Shown here piece after piece: positions 33,127 through 43,800 of a stretch of 64,000 nt of DNA. The stretch covers positions 333,501-397,500 of the forward strand of contig CAJHNH020005979.1 of assembly GCA_905116865.2 (NCBI GenBank). Direction: 5' to 3'. This stretch comes from Candidula unifasciata. Its lineage: Eukaryota; Mollusca; Gastropoda; Stylommatophora; Geomitridae. Numbering within the stretch: the first letter of the stretch is position 1; each line of letters starts with the position of its first letter. A program made the translations under genes and the position numbers. The notes below the pieces were generated by a model, which worked only from the letters and a program-made list of their open reading frames with translations, searched no databases and was not told where the DNA came from.

Positions 33127-33345
33127 TCATGTGTCGGTTATGTGGCTGTCGATGCGAACGCTCCGTGATGCCGGGTTCGATCCCAGCTGCGGGCCATGCG
33201 CCTTTGACAGTGGTATCAAGAAAGCCGACCGTTCAGTGAATGCCAAACTACTAGACGTAAATTTGCCTAGAAAAAACACAACAGCCAGGGGTTGTTGGGG
33301 TTGGTTCTGCAACGTCCTGTAAAGGATATGCAACTAACCCAGGGC
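33127..33345 (+). mobile_element. T2 tRNA-derived SINE, near full length
   Basis: Head GTCGGTTATGTGGCTGTCGA (A box region) and GCCGGGTTCGATCCCAGCTG (B box), body CCAAACTACTAGACGTAAAT, end GTCCTGTAAAGGATATGCAA. Compare the tRNA-Thr gene at 34935. Confidence 0.85.
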
Positions 33346-34207
33346 ACATGTTCATTCAGTCACTAATTAATTAACGATGCCCAGGGGAGCTGATATTTCG
33401 TGTACTCCAGACAGGAAGAGCGAGTTTTCTCTCCGCAAAGCCAACAGTAGCCGCTGGCTGTTATTTCTTCTCCTTCTTCGTTCATCCGAAGATGTAATTG
33501 CGCTGTGTCCTTTTACAGCATGATAGCGATATTTTCGCCATTCGGCCAACACATCCGACTTCTGCTGGCATCTGTTGACCGGGTTAGCTTTCCCGGTTGA
33601 ATATGTTATTTAAGTAATCAGTATTTTGATCCTCACATTTAAAATGGTTGCACGATGTTATAGGAGAACGTGAGTTCAGTGAGTACCTGTAGAACAAGGA
33701 GTTGCGAAAGGCATACCATGTTTATTGAAACCAACAAACGCATTATACGTCCCTTAGTACTGAATTAGTTAAAATTGCTCTTATTTCTTCTACGATTTAA
33801 AAAAAAATAGGGCTGACGGCAGTCAAGCTAAATCAAAGAATTGAATTCAGTGAACTGTGACTAAAAAGCTTAACGAAATGGGAAAGCAGAAAAACGTGCA
33901 CACTACCTGGTAGTTACCTCATCCATGTCAAGAAAGGCCCTGGTCGAAACGTTAGTTTGTGTGCACGTTTTGTGTTTCTCCGTTTCGTTAAGCCTTTTAT
34001 TCACACAGCAAATCCATGAATGGAAAGGGAAGTCACACTGTTTCCGTGCCCGAAAACGTAAGTTGTACCCAGTTAAATTACAGACGGCCTTGGTTTGTTG
34101 CAGTCATGGTCCGTTTTAGAAAACAACATAGTCAAATACGTGCTGCGCATACAATTAGAGATGGCGCGAATCTCCGTGAGTCTGTTCTCTAGCCGTACCA
34201 GAACATC
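33346..34207. other. Mostly unrecognised; one shared repeat
   Basis: 33530-33605 (TTTCGCCATTCGGCCAACAC, GTTAGCTTTCCCGGTTGA) resembles 44550-44620, so part of this is a dispersed repeat. Nothing else recognised. Confidence 0.4.
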
Positions 34208-34430
34208 ACAACCAAGGTTAGTTGCGTATCCTTTACAGGACATTGCAGAACCAACCCCAACAGCCCCTGGCTGTTGTGTGGTTTTTCTAGGAAAATTTAC
34301 GTCCAGTAGTTTGGCATTGCTAATGGACGGTCGGCTTGATACCACTGTCGATACCACATGGCCCACAGCTGGGATCGAAACCGGTATTACGAAGCGTTCG
34401 CATCGACTTAGCCACAGAGCCGACTCACAA
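34208..34430 (-). mobile_element. T2 tRNA-derived SINE
   Basis: Reverse copy: GTTGCGTATCCTTTACAGGA at left (SINE 3' end), complement of the B box GGGATCGAAACC and head GACTTAGCCACAGAGCCGAC at right. C14 at 34440-34453 lies just outside. Confidence 0.85.
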
Positions 34431-34934
34431 CCAAGACCTCCCCCCCCCCCCCCAAAGTGATGTTAAATGTGTGCCTAAATTGTTGTTAGTAAATAAGCGA
34501 ATTTCTCAGGGAGGAACCATAAAGAAAGTGTGAGCACGTCTTGTCAATGCCTTCTCTAATAATAAATAGAGAAGGCCGTGGTCTTGTGTAGAAAAGCCAG
34601 GAAAAACCTAAACAAGGCAGCTCCTTAGCTTAAGCTAGCTTAATTTCAAATACGCCAAATTTGAGGAATCTGGCATAGAAAAAGCCAATATGGCAACCCT
34701 GCCTCAGTCAGCTTTGGGCATACTTTCAGTTACTGTTAATTTGATCGTGTCTCTTTGGATTATACTTTTTCAATAGGAGTGTTAGTTAGATGGCCATGAA
34801 GTAGCCGCTTAGGTCATATATACAAGTTTTATAGCTACAGCATTCTGTATTATGTAAAGAAACTCTTCTTCAAGCCAAAATCACACATTTAATATTGCTG
34901 CATTATAATATTTTATTTCCTTCGCCGTTCAGTC

Positions 34935-35006
34935 GCCTCTGTGGCCAAGTGGTAAGGCGTCGGTCTCGTAAACCGAAGATCCAGGGTTCGATCCCCTGCG
35001 GAGGCA
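34935..35006 (+). tRNA. tRNA-Thr (anticodon CGT)
   Basis: 72-nt cloverleaf without intron. Acceptor GCCTCTG pairs with CGGAGGC (one G-T), with discriminator A. The D arm is TGGCCAAGTGGTAAGGC. The anticodon stem TCGGT/ACCGA encloses loop CTCGTAA with anticodon CGT at 34967-34969. The T arm is CAGGG-TTCGATC-CCCTG. A TTTTT at 35022-35026 serves as pol III terminator. A and B boxes are intact (TGGCCAAGTGG, GGTTCGATCCC), so it is probably active. Serves ACG codons. Confidence 0.96.
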
Positions 35007-35021
35007 GTGCAGAATGACTCA

Positions 35022-35026
35022 TTTTT
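35022..35026 (+). terminator. Pol III terminator of the tRNA gene
   Basis: T5 run 16 bp after the tRNA 3' end. Confidence 0.75.
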
Positions 35027-35362
35027 ATTTATTTCTTACGGATCATCGTCATCAGAAATTAGAAACTATTAGTTCTCAAAAGGGTAGACAATTATAGGGA
35101 CAGGAAGAAAAAAACACGAATAGCTGGAAACTTGGGTAAATCTTTCACCAGTTCAAGAAAGACACTCTACTTCAAGCCAGAATCACACATCACTTGATTA
35201 TTTTCATGCGCAGGGTCTCTTACGATCGGTATCCGCATTTGCGCTGGTTATAATTACAGTCCTTCCTCTTTTCTTTTGATATTTTTACATCCCATATCAG
35301 TTTATGAAGTCAATAATTATTTACTGGACATTATTTCAATTTGGGGACGAATTTATAAATCA

Positions 35363-35650
35363 TCATAATCCATTTCTGCCGTTAAGCGTCGTGGGGAGGA
35401 ATAATTTGCGATCCAGTGCACGTTGGCTGCCACTGGCTATTGTCATGCCGTGAAGGCGTAGAGTGTTTTTAATGTTGTCCATCCATATTTTCCGCGGCCG
35501 TCCTCTTGTAGCTGATCTTCTGAGATGTAGTGCTTGTGATGGTATTTGATCTTGTGGCATTCTAACAAGATGGCCAAACCACTTAATCTGCTGTTTCTCG
35601 ATGAATCTAGTACAAGGTGTCGTTCCCACCAATTAGTAAATTGGTTAGAG
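35363..35650 (-). pseudogene. LINE ORF2 C-terminal remnant
   Basis: Complement reads TRFIEKQQIKWFGHLVRMPQ, then RRSATRGRPRKIWMDNIKNT and LRLHGMT. It is the same domain as 32600-32790 but a different lineage. Confidence 0.75.
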
Positions 35651-35749
35651 TACAAATCTTAAGACCATGAATTTTTCCTGTGGCAACCAACTTACGGTTG
35701 TGAGTTCTCAACTCTCACTCGGTCTCTGGGGAAAAAGGTTGGAGATTTT

Positions 35750-36110
35750 GAATTGAAATGTTTTAGCGAAATTCTTAGAATACCATGGATCAAGAAGAGG
35801 AACAACATCGACATTCTAAACGAGTTGAACATCAAGGAGAACTGGCTCGTAAGCAGCATCCTGTCCCGAAAGTTAAAGTATTTTGGCCACATCAAACTTC
35901 ATGTGGGTTTGGAAAGACGGTGATGAAGGCGCTGTTTGTGTAAGGCGAGTCAGGGGTTGACCACCGCGAAGATGGATACATGACATTGAAGAAGCATTGA
36001 CAATGAAAGCACATGAGGCTGGAGAGCTGGCTAGGGACAGAGATACTTTCAGGAGTGCCGTGAAGAGAGTGACGTTCTGTAAAGGACTTGCTGATTGTTG
36101 ATGAATATAA
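35750..36110 (+). pseudogene. LINE ORF2 3' remnant
   Basis: Across frames: EILRIPWIKKRNNIDILNEL, NIKENWLVSSILSRKLKYFG and HIKLHVGLE, then a degenerate GRPP region and a final CGTTCTGTAAAGGACTTGCT. Same lineage as 15115 and 57215. C16 lies just beyond (36127-36142). Confidence 0.75.
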
Positions 36111-36339
36111 ATAGTGACACTGAGGTCCCCCCCCCCCCCCCCTGTCTGTAGAATTCCGGTGCCGCTGGTTATAGATGATTATGTAGCAAACTTCACAAAC
36201 GGCATGAGTATTATAACCACTCAGAAAGCAATGGCGAATGAGTAAATTTAATGTTGCGGTGTAATAACTGATTTATACTGTGTATATATAATGCCGATTT
36301 ATAAAATGTAGAACATTGTATGCAATAAATCCATGTCAT

Positions 36340-37075
36340 TAGAGGTTAGGACAAGACTTATCGCATTCTGTATAGAGACAGTTTCAACATACTGCTGTGA
36401 ATCCTGGGCAATTAGTAAACAAGATGAACAATTTCAGTGTCAAGAGGCAAAAGAAGTGCTTGGGGCTTCTTAGCAAAAGTTAATGGTTGACATTTGGTGC
36501 AGGAGAGCCTATCATATGATACCACAAAATCCAGCTTAAGAATGGAGGTGGAGGCGGTCACTGCAGCTTTCCGCTGGCTAGAGAACACGACACACAGACA
36601 TCGAGATTGTAACTGATTCAGAAAGCATGCTGTAGAAGATCAGAACAGGTATACTTCGTGCAGAGTGGCGTGCTTCGCTGCAGAGGACACTGGTGAGGAG
36701 TATTGTCTGGATTTTTTTCACCGGTCACGCCGGTGTGTTGGGAAATAAATAGGCGGACAGACTGGCTGGCTCTGCACATCTTGGTGGAATACTGATACAT
36801 GATAAGGCAGGCCTTGTGGGAGAGCGTGTACAGTTCGGAGGAGCAGATGGATCACCACAGTCTGGTGAGATTGATGCAGCTGGGAGTGACGACAGGTTCT
36901 GGCAGTTGCTCGAGGCTCAGAGGAAAGGCAAGACTGACGTTTAATCAGAATGCTACTGGCACTATTAGTATCGGAACTCTTCGCTGGCTGCTGAAGATGG
37001 GGACGGAGTGCTTATGTGAATGCCACGAGTGCTGTGATGTCGGTTCTTGAATCAAATCAAATCCCAGCTGTGAAT
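36340..37075 (+). pseudogene. RNase H-bearing LINE (RH2), truncated
   Basis: Starts with a CESWAISKQDEQF fragment, then shows an RNase H-like run (VTDSESML, FFTGHAGVLGNK-stop-ADRLAG). It ends in the RH2 tail GVTTGSGSCSRLRGKAR and CECHECCDVGS, a stop, and (AATCA)n. Several stops. This copy links the RNase H motif to the RH2 tail seen alone elsewhere. Confidence 0.7.
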
Positions 37076-37480
37076 CCTGGACAATTAGTAAACAAGACGA
37101 ACAATTACTTGCGGAGATGTAGCTTTACAGAAGAATCCTTAGAATTTCTTGAACATCTAAAAGCAGCAACCCGGATGTTTTGAAAGGGGCGATGGTTCGA
37201 AGACAACGTAATACAAATATCAGAAAGAGATAGACATCATTTTTGGTCATGCTATATGAAAAGAACGAAACTGGACAATGTTATAACTACTGGGAATATC
37301 TGTGGAAAGAGAGGCAGAGGAAGACAGTGCGAGAATATTCTTGGCAGCCTTTTGTCACTGCATACAGGGGTGTCAACACGCGAATGGATGAATGCAGTTG
37401 CGGATCGCAGATTGTGAAGAGAGGCATAGTCACCAACGGCAGCCGACATTTCAGCCACAGATAAAGACATAAGCAAAACC
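37060..37480 (+). pseudogene. LINE ORF2 3' remnant
   Basis: Begins CESWTISKQDEQLLAEM and continues RRILRISWTSKS; later frames give GISVERE-like and QGCQH pieces. A second LINE end lying directly behind the RH2 copy. It is frameshifted and dead. Confidence 0.6.
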
Positions 37481-37527
37481 CTAAATAATCATCATACTAA
37501 AAGACAATTAACACTGATATTGATGAT

Positions 37528-37675
37528 AAGGTTAGTTGCGTATCCTTTATCCGTTGCAGAACCAACCCCAACAGCCACTTGATACCACCGTCGAAACCAA
37601 CGCATGGCCTGCAGTTGGGATCGAACCCGGCATTACAAAGCGTTCGCATCGACTTAGCCACAGAGCCGACTGATT
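37528..37675 (-). mobile_element. T2 tRNA-derived SINE, internally deleted
   Basis: Reverse copy with GTTGCGTATCCTTTATCCGT at left and GACTTAGCCACAGAGCCGAC at right; about 70 bp of the body are missing. Confidence 0.8.
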
Positions 37676-37874
37676 TTGATGATACTGTAGTTATTTAGCG
37701 ACATCTCGATAATAGCATCTGCTTACTTAACTTCATCTTGCTTTTTCCCCCATCGCGTATATCAACTGTCGCCAAGAGAAATGCTAAAATCACGAAGACT
37801 AAGTTGTCTTCTCATGACACTTGCTTGTACCAGTTTTATGATGGGCCGATCTGAGAGGATGGAAGTTGGGAAAA

Positions 37875-38074
37875 ATGGCTCAGTATGAATTTGAACACAT
37901 GCCCACAAGAATTGTAAACAGATGAGCTAACCACTCAGGCACGACAACAGCTAAAATACTGTACTGTGCATCGTATGGCTCAGTATGAATTTGAACACAT
38001 GCCCACAAGAATTGTAAACAGATGAGCTAACCACTCAGGCACGACAACAGCTAAAATACTGTACTGTGCATCGT
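37875..38074. repeat. Perfect 100-bp tandem duplication
   Basis: 37875-37974 and 37975-38074 are identical. The unit contains, on the minus strand, CGTGCCTGAGTGGTTAGCTC and TGTGTTCAAATTC, resembling tRNA-like A and B boxes. Confidence 0.97.
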
Positions 38075-38704
38075 ATTGTTTTTCCTTTCCCTTCTTCTCA
38101 TAGAGTGATCAAAAAAGATGAATCTATATGATTGGTAAATTTTACACTGGTCTCCCCATTTGCACACTGCTACACACTAGCTCGCTTCTGATTAGACGAC
38201 CTACTGACCAGCTCACTACTTATAGGTCGGCCTCGAGCGATCCGACTTTCACACGTCATGGGGATAATTTCCCACTCGCGCTGATACAGCGTGTTGTATA
38301 TTTCACCATGCCAGAGCTTTTAACACTTCTAAAACATTTAGATACTGGGTCTAACACCCAACCCCCCCTAGAGTCTGACAAAACCTATGTCACATGCCGT
38401 CTCTTTCTCGGAAATACCAAACAGACTGCGACACCCATAACCTCAACCACAGTAGACTAGTCCAATCAACTTATCAATGGAGTTGACCTACAACTGGTGG
38501 TGTGCAAATGGAAAGACCGTGGTAAAAAATCACCTTCTGATGTGATAAGTTGTCTCCAGGCCCTCGCCTCTTTCAAAACATCTGCGTTCCTGAGATTGCC
38601 TTTAATTAAATCTAGTCAAATCTAGTGACAGAATCCGTAAATCTTCTGAGAACTGCATAACTTTTACCCTTGGTATAAATACATCGAGTGAATTAACTGT
38701 TAAC
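38075..38704. other. No recognised feature
   Basis: A 110-codon open frame (38128-38460) exists but shows no recognisable domain and no splice context; I do not call it. Confidence 0.35.
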
Positions 38705-38718
38705 AGTTTCACCTATAA

Positions 38719-38990
38719 CCTCTGTGTGGGTTCCGGGACCCTACTATGGAAAAAACAAGAATAGACCCACTGCCTACCCAAAAGCATGACGTAAGAGTAA
38801 ACTATTTGGGAGCTTCCTTCGAAGCCGGAGTGCATCTGCCTGAGAGGCAAGGAACCAACAGTCTGCATACAGATCTGTCAAACGGATGCACATGCAACAC
38901 TCAGGTTCTGGAACAGGACTGCAGTCCAGAATTGGTCGAACAACCATAACTTTCCGCTGGAGTTTACAGCCGGTGAACGCGAAGAAGAAG
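38719..38990 (+). mobile_element. (GAA)n-tailed retroposon, perfect 14-bp TSD
   Basis: From TCTGTGTGGGTTCCGGGACC to CGCGAAGAAGAAG, flanked by identical AGTTTCACCTATAA (38705-38718 and 38991-39004). Slightly older subfamily: it lacks the GAGAATGA insert and reads CATACAGATCTGTCAAACGG. Confidence 0.94.
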
Positions 38991-39539
38991 AGTTTCACCT
39001 ATAATACCTTTCTGTCATGGCCTTGAAATTCTCTGGCTATTTATTGTAGGCAGCTAGTCAACACTTTAATTCTGAAACCGTACTATAACGTGGTTAATAT
39101 TGGGAATACACCAGTGAAGTGATTTTGTGTAATCGTGTCTGTAGATGTGATTTATGTATTGTTTTGATAAAGCTCCTCATTATATGAGAAACATCTCACC
39201 TCTGCCTTTACATTAAATCTAGTCACTTCAGCGACAAAGTCTGTAAGTCGCTTGAGAATCGCTTTATATTATATCATGACATGAGCACTCCGGATAGATC
39301 CACAAGTATTCCAATATCCTCCTCAAATTTGAAGAACGGATCAACATCATAGCAGTAGTAACCTGTAATAACCCATAAGTGCTCTGTTCTTCTATCTTCT
39401 GAAGTAGCTCAGCGCAGTGAAAGGCCACCGTAGCGTGTGCGAGGATCCTTTAATATTTTAGGTAGTTTTTTTAACCCCAAATTTTGCCCGGTCAGTGTCA
39501 TTAGGCTGCTCTTTTCGGTTTCCAACTGCCAAGGGATTT

Positions 39540-39700
39540 TTTTTACGTGCACAACAATGCACACGGGCATCCAATCTCACTAGCCAGAGACCAAGAGAAA
39601 TTACTAGAAGTCCACGTAAACAGAAAAAATCCCAGCCTTAACTGAGACCTCTAGCACTCGAAGCAGATACCATACCTCGAGACCACGCAGCCCCAGAATA
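39540..39700 (-). mobile_element. T3 tRNA-like SINE
   Basis: Complement reads GGCTGCGTGGTCTCGAGGTA, then GAGTGCTAGAGGTCTCAGTT and GGCTGGGATTTTTTCTGTTT, the same order as 31270-31400. Confidence 0.6.
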
Positions 39701-40119
39701 TTCTCAATAGCTCCAGAAGAGGAAAATGACTGATCAAGCCTGATCTGTGTTGATTAACCAGACACCTTGCTTATGCCCTTGTTGAAATGTTCATATGTGG
39801 CCAATCAGCCTGCACCCCCCATGTACAAGAATACTGAGACCTGCTGGTTGTCGTCGTCTTTGCGATATCCAGCAGGCTTGGCATTTATGACATCACCCCT
39901 GTTCAGTCTCATCCTGTGCTGTACACAGTGGCATAGAAAGAGAGGTGCACGCTGCCCAGGGTGTTGTCATTGAGGCGGTGACAAAATAGCAAATATACTA
40001 GGTAGATGGGTAGGTGATTAGCTGGGACACAGATCCTCACGTTCAACCAGCATTCCTATGGGGCAACCAAGTCATCTATATATTTGCTGAAGAGAGGGGG
40101 TAGACTGTGACATGAAATA

Positions 40120-40340
40120 CATGAAAAGACAACTAATTAGGGGTGTTTCCTTTTAAGTATGAATGTATCTAACAGGCAAGGGACCAGACAAACAGTCTGC
40201 ACACAAATAAGCCAGCCCTGTAAACGGATATGCACATAAAACTCAAACCCTGGAAACAAGACCAAAGTTTAGAAGAACAACAACCAGGACTTTCTATAAG
40301 AGTTTACAGCTGCTGAATATTACAAAGTAGAAGAAATACA
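40120..40340 (+). mobile_element. (GAA)n-tailed retroposon, old copy
   Basis: Eroded forward copy: AAGACAACTAATTAGGGGTG, AACAGGCAAGGGACC, AGTCTGCACACAAATAAGCC. Ends in AAGTAGAAGAAA. Confidence 0.65.
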
Positions 40341-40359
40341 TTTTTTTTTAGAGACACCA

Positions 40360-40560
40360 GAAGAGCAGCTGGCTGAGCGGTTTAGAATATTGGGCTCTCA
40401 TTCAAGAGATCCAGGTACAAATCCTTGGTAACTAGCGGGTTTTTTCCGTGTTGGAGGCAAAAACCAAATCCTACTCTACTTCTCATGGTGACTGAAGCAG
40501 CCATGCAGCCCTGAACCCTCAGGCTCCAAACTCATAATCTTCACCACCTAAAAAGTGGTA
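40360..40560 (+). mobile_element. T3 tRNA-like SINE
   Basis: Head GCAGCTGGCTGAGCGGTTTA (A box TGGCTGAGCGG), ATTCAAGAGATCCAGGTACA (B box region), body ACTAGCGGGTTTTTTCCGTG. A related copy is at 41680. Confidence 0.65.
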
Positions 40561-40749
40561 AATGTAGACAGCGTTTTTCTTTTCCTTTTAAGATTCTATA
40601 TAGTTTTGTTGAGCAATTGTTTCCCTCTTGGTATTTAATTATACATAATGCCTCTTCTTTTCATAGTCTCTCGAGTCCTAAGTAGCTTACACAAGCAAAG
40701 TTTTCACATATAAAACAGGACAAAAACATAAGACAGAAATGTTGACAGA

Positions 40750-40755
40750 TTTATT
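40750..40755 (-). promoter_or_regulatory. eEF1D polyadenylation signal
   Basis: AATAAA on the minus strand, 50 nt after the eEF1D stop codon; implies a very short 3' UTR, usual for translation-factor genes. Confidence 0.7.
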
Positions 40756-40804
40756 ATAGTACTATAAATTCAGCAAGTACTACTAGGCACTAAGTCAGAG
40801 GCTG

Positions 40805-40843
40805 TTAGATCTTGTTGAAAGCAGAAATATCAACACTTTGAAC
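40805..40843 (-). CDS. EEF1D: eEF1D coding exon 8 (stop)
   Basis: Acceptor AATCTCCAG|GTT; twelve codons [12 protein letters not shown] and TAA. A tiny last coding exon carrying the invariant C-terminus of the eEF1B family. Confidence 0.95.
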   Translation of the reverse strand, partial: VQSVDISAFNKI

Positions 40844-43800
40844 CTGGAGATTGGAAGAATAAAGCACATCACATTAGGTTAAACGTGAAAACAACAAACA
40901 AATTTGTTTACTAGCTGAGAAGTTAATATAATACATACATCAAGAGTCAAATTTAGAAAAATTTGAACATAATATAATACATGCATTAATGGCTTGGGTC
41001 TTGAATGATTCAAGAACCAAATTTGCTAAATTTGTCTGTAATATAATATATGAATCAAAGACTGAGGTCTTGAATGATTTGAGGGTCAATTTCACTGATT
41101 TTGTCTGTAATATAATACATGCATTAATGACTGCGATGTAGGATGCAGAAGGATCAGTGTTGATAGTGGCTGGGACCTATTTACAGCCTTCAACAGTTAT
41201 CCTATAAACAGGTTTCCAAAAAAGGGTTTTGTTCGGTAAAGTTAGGATCAATGTTTTCTCTCAAATCACAACACAGTTGCCTGAGAGCCGAGGAACCTAC
41301 AGTCTTCACATAAATAAACCAGATCTGTAAAATGGATGTGCATGCAAAACAAGTTCTGGAATGCTACTAATGTCCTGAACTCTGAACTGGAAGAACAACT
41401 AGGGTTTTACCCTTGAGTTGCGGCCACCGCAAAGATGAAGAAAAATCCCGGTGTCTAGTAACCAACCAAGAAGTCCCATGTTGATGTCAGTGGTAACATT
41501 ACTGGCTGACATATATCATCTTCCTCTTCTTAAGGTTTAGGTTTTGTGCTAGAGAGAGAGAAAGGAAACTCCATCCACGGCCTTAACTGGGCTTTGACCC
41601 TCAAGATTCCCAATAGGACAATATAAAACTATTGTCCAGACAGACACAAAAGTACTAACAATTCTTTGCTTCCACTATACAGGAGAAGCAGCTGGTAGAG
41701 TGGCTATGGACACTGGTCTCTCATTCAAAAGACCTAGGTTCAAATCCTTGGTTAAGGTAACAGATGTTTTTATGTCAGGACAAAAATAGAAAGCTAACTA
41801 AACTGTGGTAACAGCATTAGCCATGAGGCCCTAAAAACAAGCCCTGGGAGAAACAGGGCATAACAGACCATGTATCTGTTCTTTATCTGTACCAATCAAC
41901 ATGCCATGTGTGGCTCCAATTCTCAGATTTGTTCATGATCAACTAAAGAAATATATTTATATATATTTCACACACAAATGTATATATACATATATATGTG
42001 TGTGTGTATATAAATATATATACACACACACATACATATGTATGTGTGTGAATGTATATACTAAGATTTGTAAGAAAATTACCAAATCTTCATTGTCCCC
42101 GGTGATTCTCTCCGAAAGGTCTTCAATGCTGACTTTGTCATCCTCCACAACACAAATGATGCTGAGCTTGTTGATGCCGTATCCAACTGGGACCAGTTTG
42201 GCTGGTGAAGGGAAAAATGCATACAGTTGATGACTTTGGTCACTCCTGGTCACTAATATGTTAACATGTAAACAATTACACACACATATACATACATACG
42301 TGTGTATGTGTTACCTCTACAGATACAAACACCGATTAGAGACACATTACTGTTTTTCTGATCAGACTTGTTACTGCTACTGTAATCAGACGTTTTACTT
42401 TTACTGTGTGACCAGAGTCATATTTTATTGTGATCAGTCATGTTCCTTTCAGTTACAGTAACCAAAAGCACATTACTTTATTACTACTTATGAACAGCAA
42501 CAAAAGATAAACTATATTTACTGACACATCAATTAAAAACACAACTTTTTACACTTCATATAGTGATTATAAGATATATAAGATATACAATTTTTTTCCT
42601 TTCTAGTAAGACGGTAGGTAAGAGACAATCCACAGTTAGAGTGTACAGCAACTTCGGCAACTCCGCAACTGTTAGAAGCCAAAATATAGCTTTTATATGG
42701 TAACACAGGGTTTACTGCAGTGTTTCCCAAACTTTTCTTGGTCGCTGCGCCCTTTTTCAATTAAAAAAAAATTCCAAGTTAAAGTATGACTATTCGTGTC
42801 TTGGTTAAATTAATCATGAAGCTTTTACAATATTTCACGGTGCCCCTGTAAAGAGGTAGCATCCCCAGGGCTGTTTGGGAATCACGGGTTTATTGAATTT
42901 GCTCCTGTTAAAACTGACACCTAAACCATAGCAGTGTGAGATACTGGCTGCCAATCTATCAGTCTGCAAGGGGGAAGGAGGCTTTGTGATTAAAAGAAGA
43001 AGTATTTACTTTTATCAACAGTGCCTATGAACACATTCCACGTTTTTTTACAGCGATCATTGACACGGTGTGGCCTTGTAACATGAGCCAGCTAAGGTAG
43101 CCATGAAGGGTCATCCTGAACATCCTGGCCAACAGGGGTTAGGGTGAAACTGCGATAGACCTAGCAAGCTGACAAAAGATTTATTATTACTAAAGAGAAA
43201 TCAATTAGATATAAATGGACTGTTCAACTGAAAAGACTGAAGTATAAATAATGTCAAAAAGAAGAAAGAATCAGAAAACTATAGCAACGGAGGGCAAAGG
43301 TATTAAACAGGCATCACAGTGTAAATATCTGGGAACAACATTCACTGAAGATGGCAAAATGGATGAATAGATTAACATGCAGCAAAGCAAATCAAGTATT
43401 AAAGCATAAAGCAATTCCGATCAGCACAAAGAAATATCTCACAGTGCATGTTTATTCCCATCCCTTTCTACCAGTACCAGACATGGTCACTCATAAGAAA
43501 CCAAAAAAAAAAAATTGTAACCATAGAAATGAGAACTGAGATAGGCTGCAAGATTCCCAGAAGAGATAGAAAAAAAGCAGCACAGAGGCAGTTCTAAATG
43601 ACATACATAGACAGCAAATAAATGATTTGTCCAGTTAGAGAGAATGCCTTGCGACGTCATACAAGGTATGCTCCACAAGAGGAGAGGGACAAAGAGCAAG
43701 AGACAGACCATGAACAAGACGGAAAGGTGATATCAGAACAACTATAGAACAACTGGATGTGTCTATGGTTGAGGCAGCTACAAGAACCTTATATCACTCC

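Noticed and set aside
33127..33210. Second tRNA gene (has GGGTTCGATCCC)
   Set aside because: No acceptor-stem pairing or proper anticodon arm; it is a T2 SINE head.
38128..38460. 110-codon plus-strand frame
   Set aside because: No family resemblance and low-information composition; surrounded by repeats.
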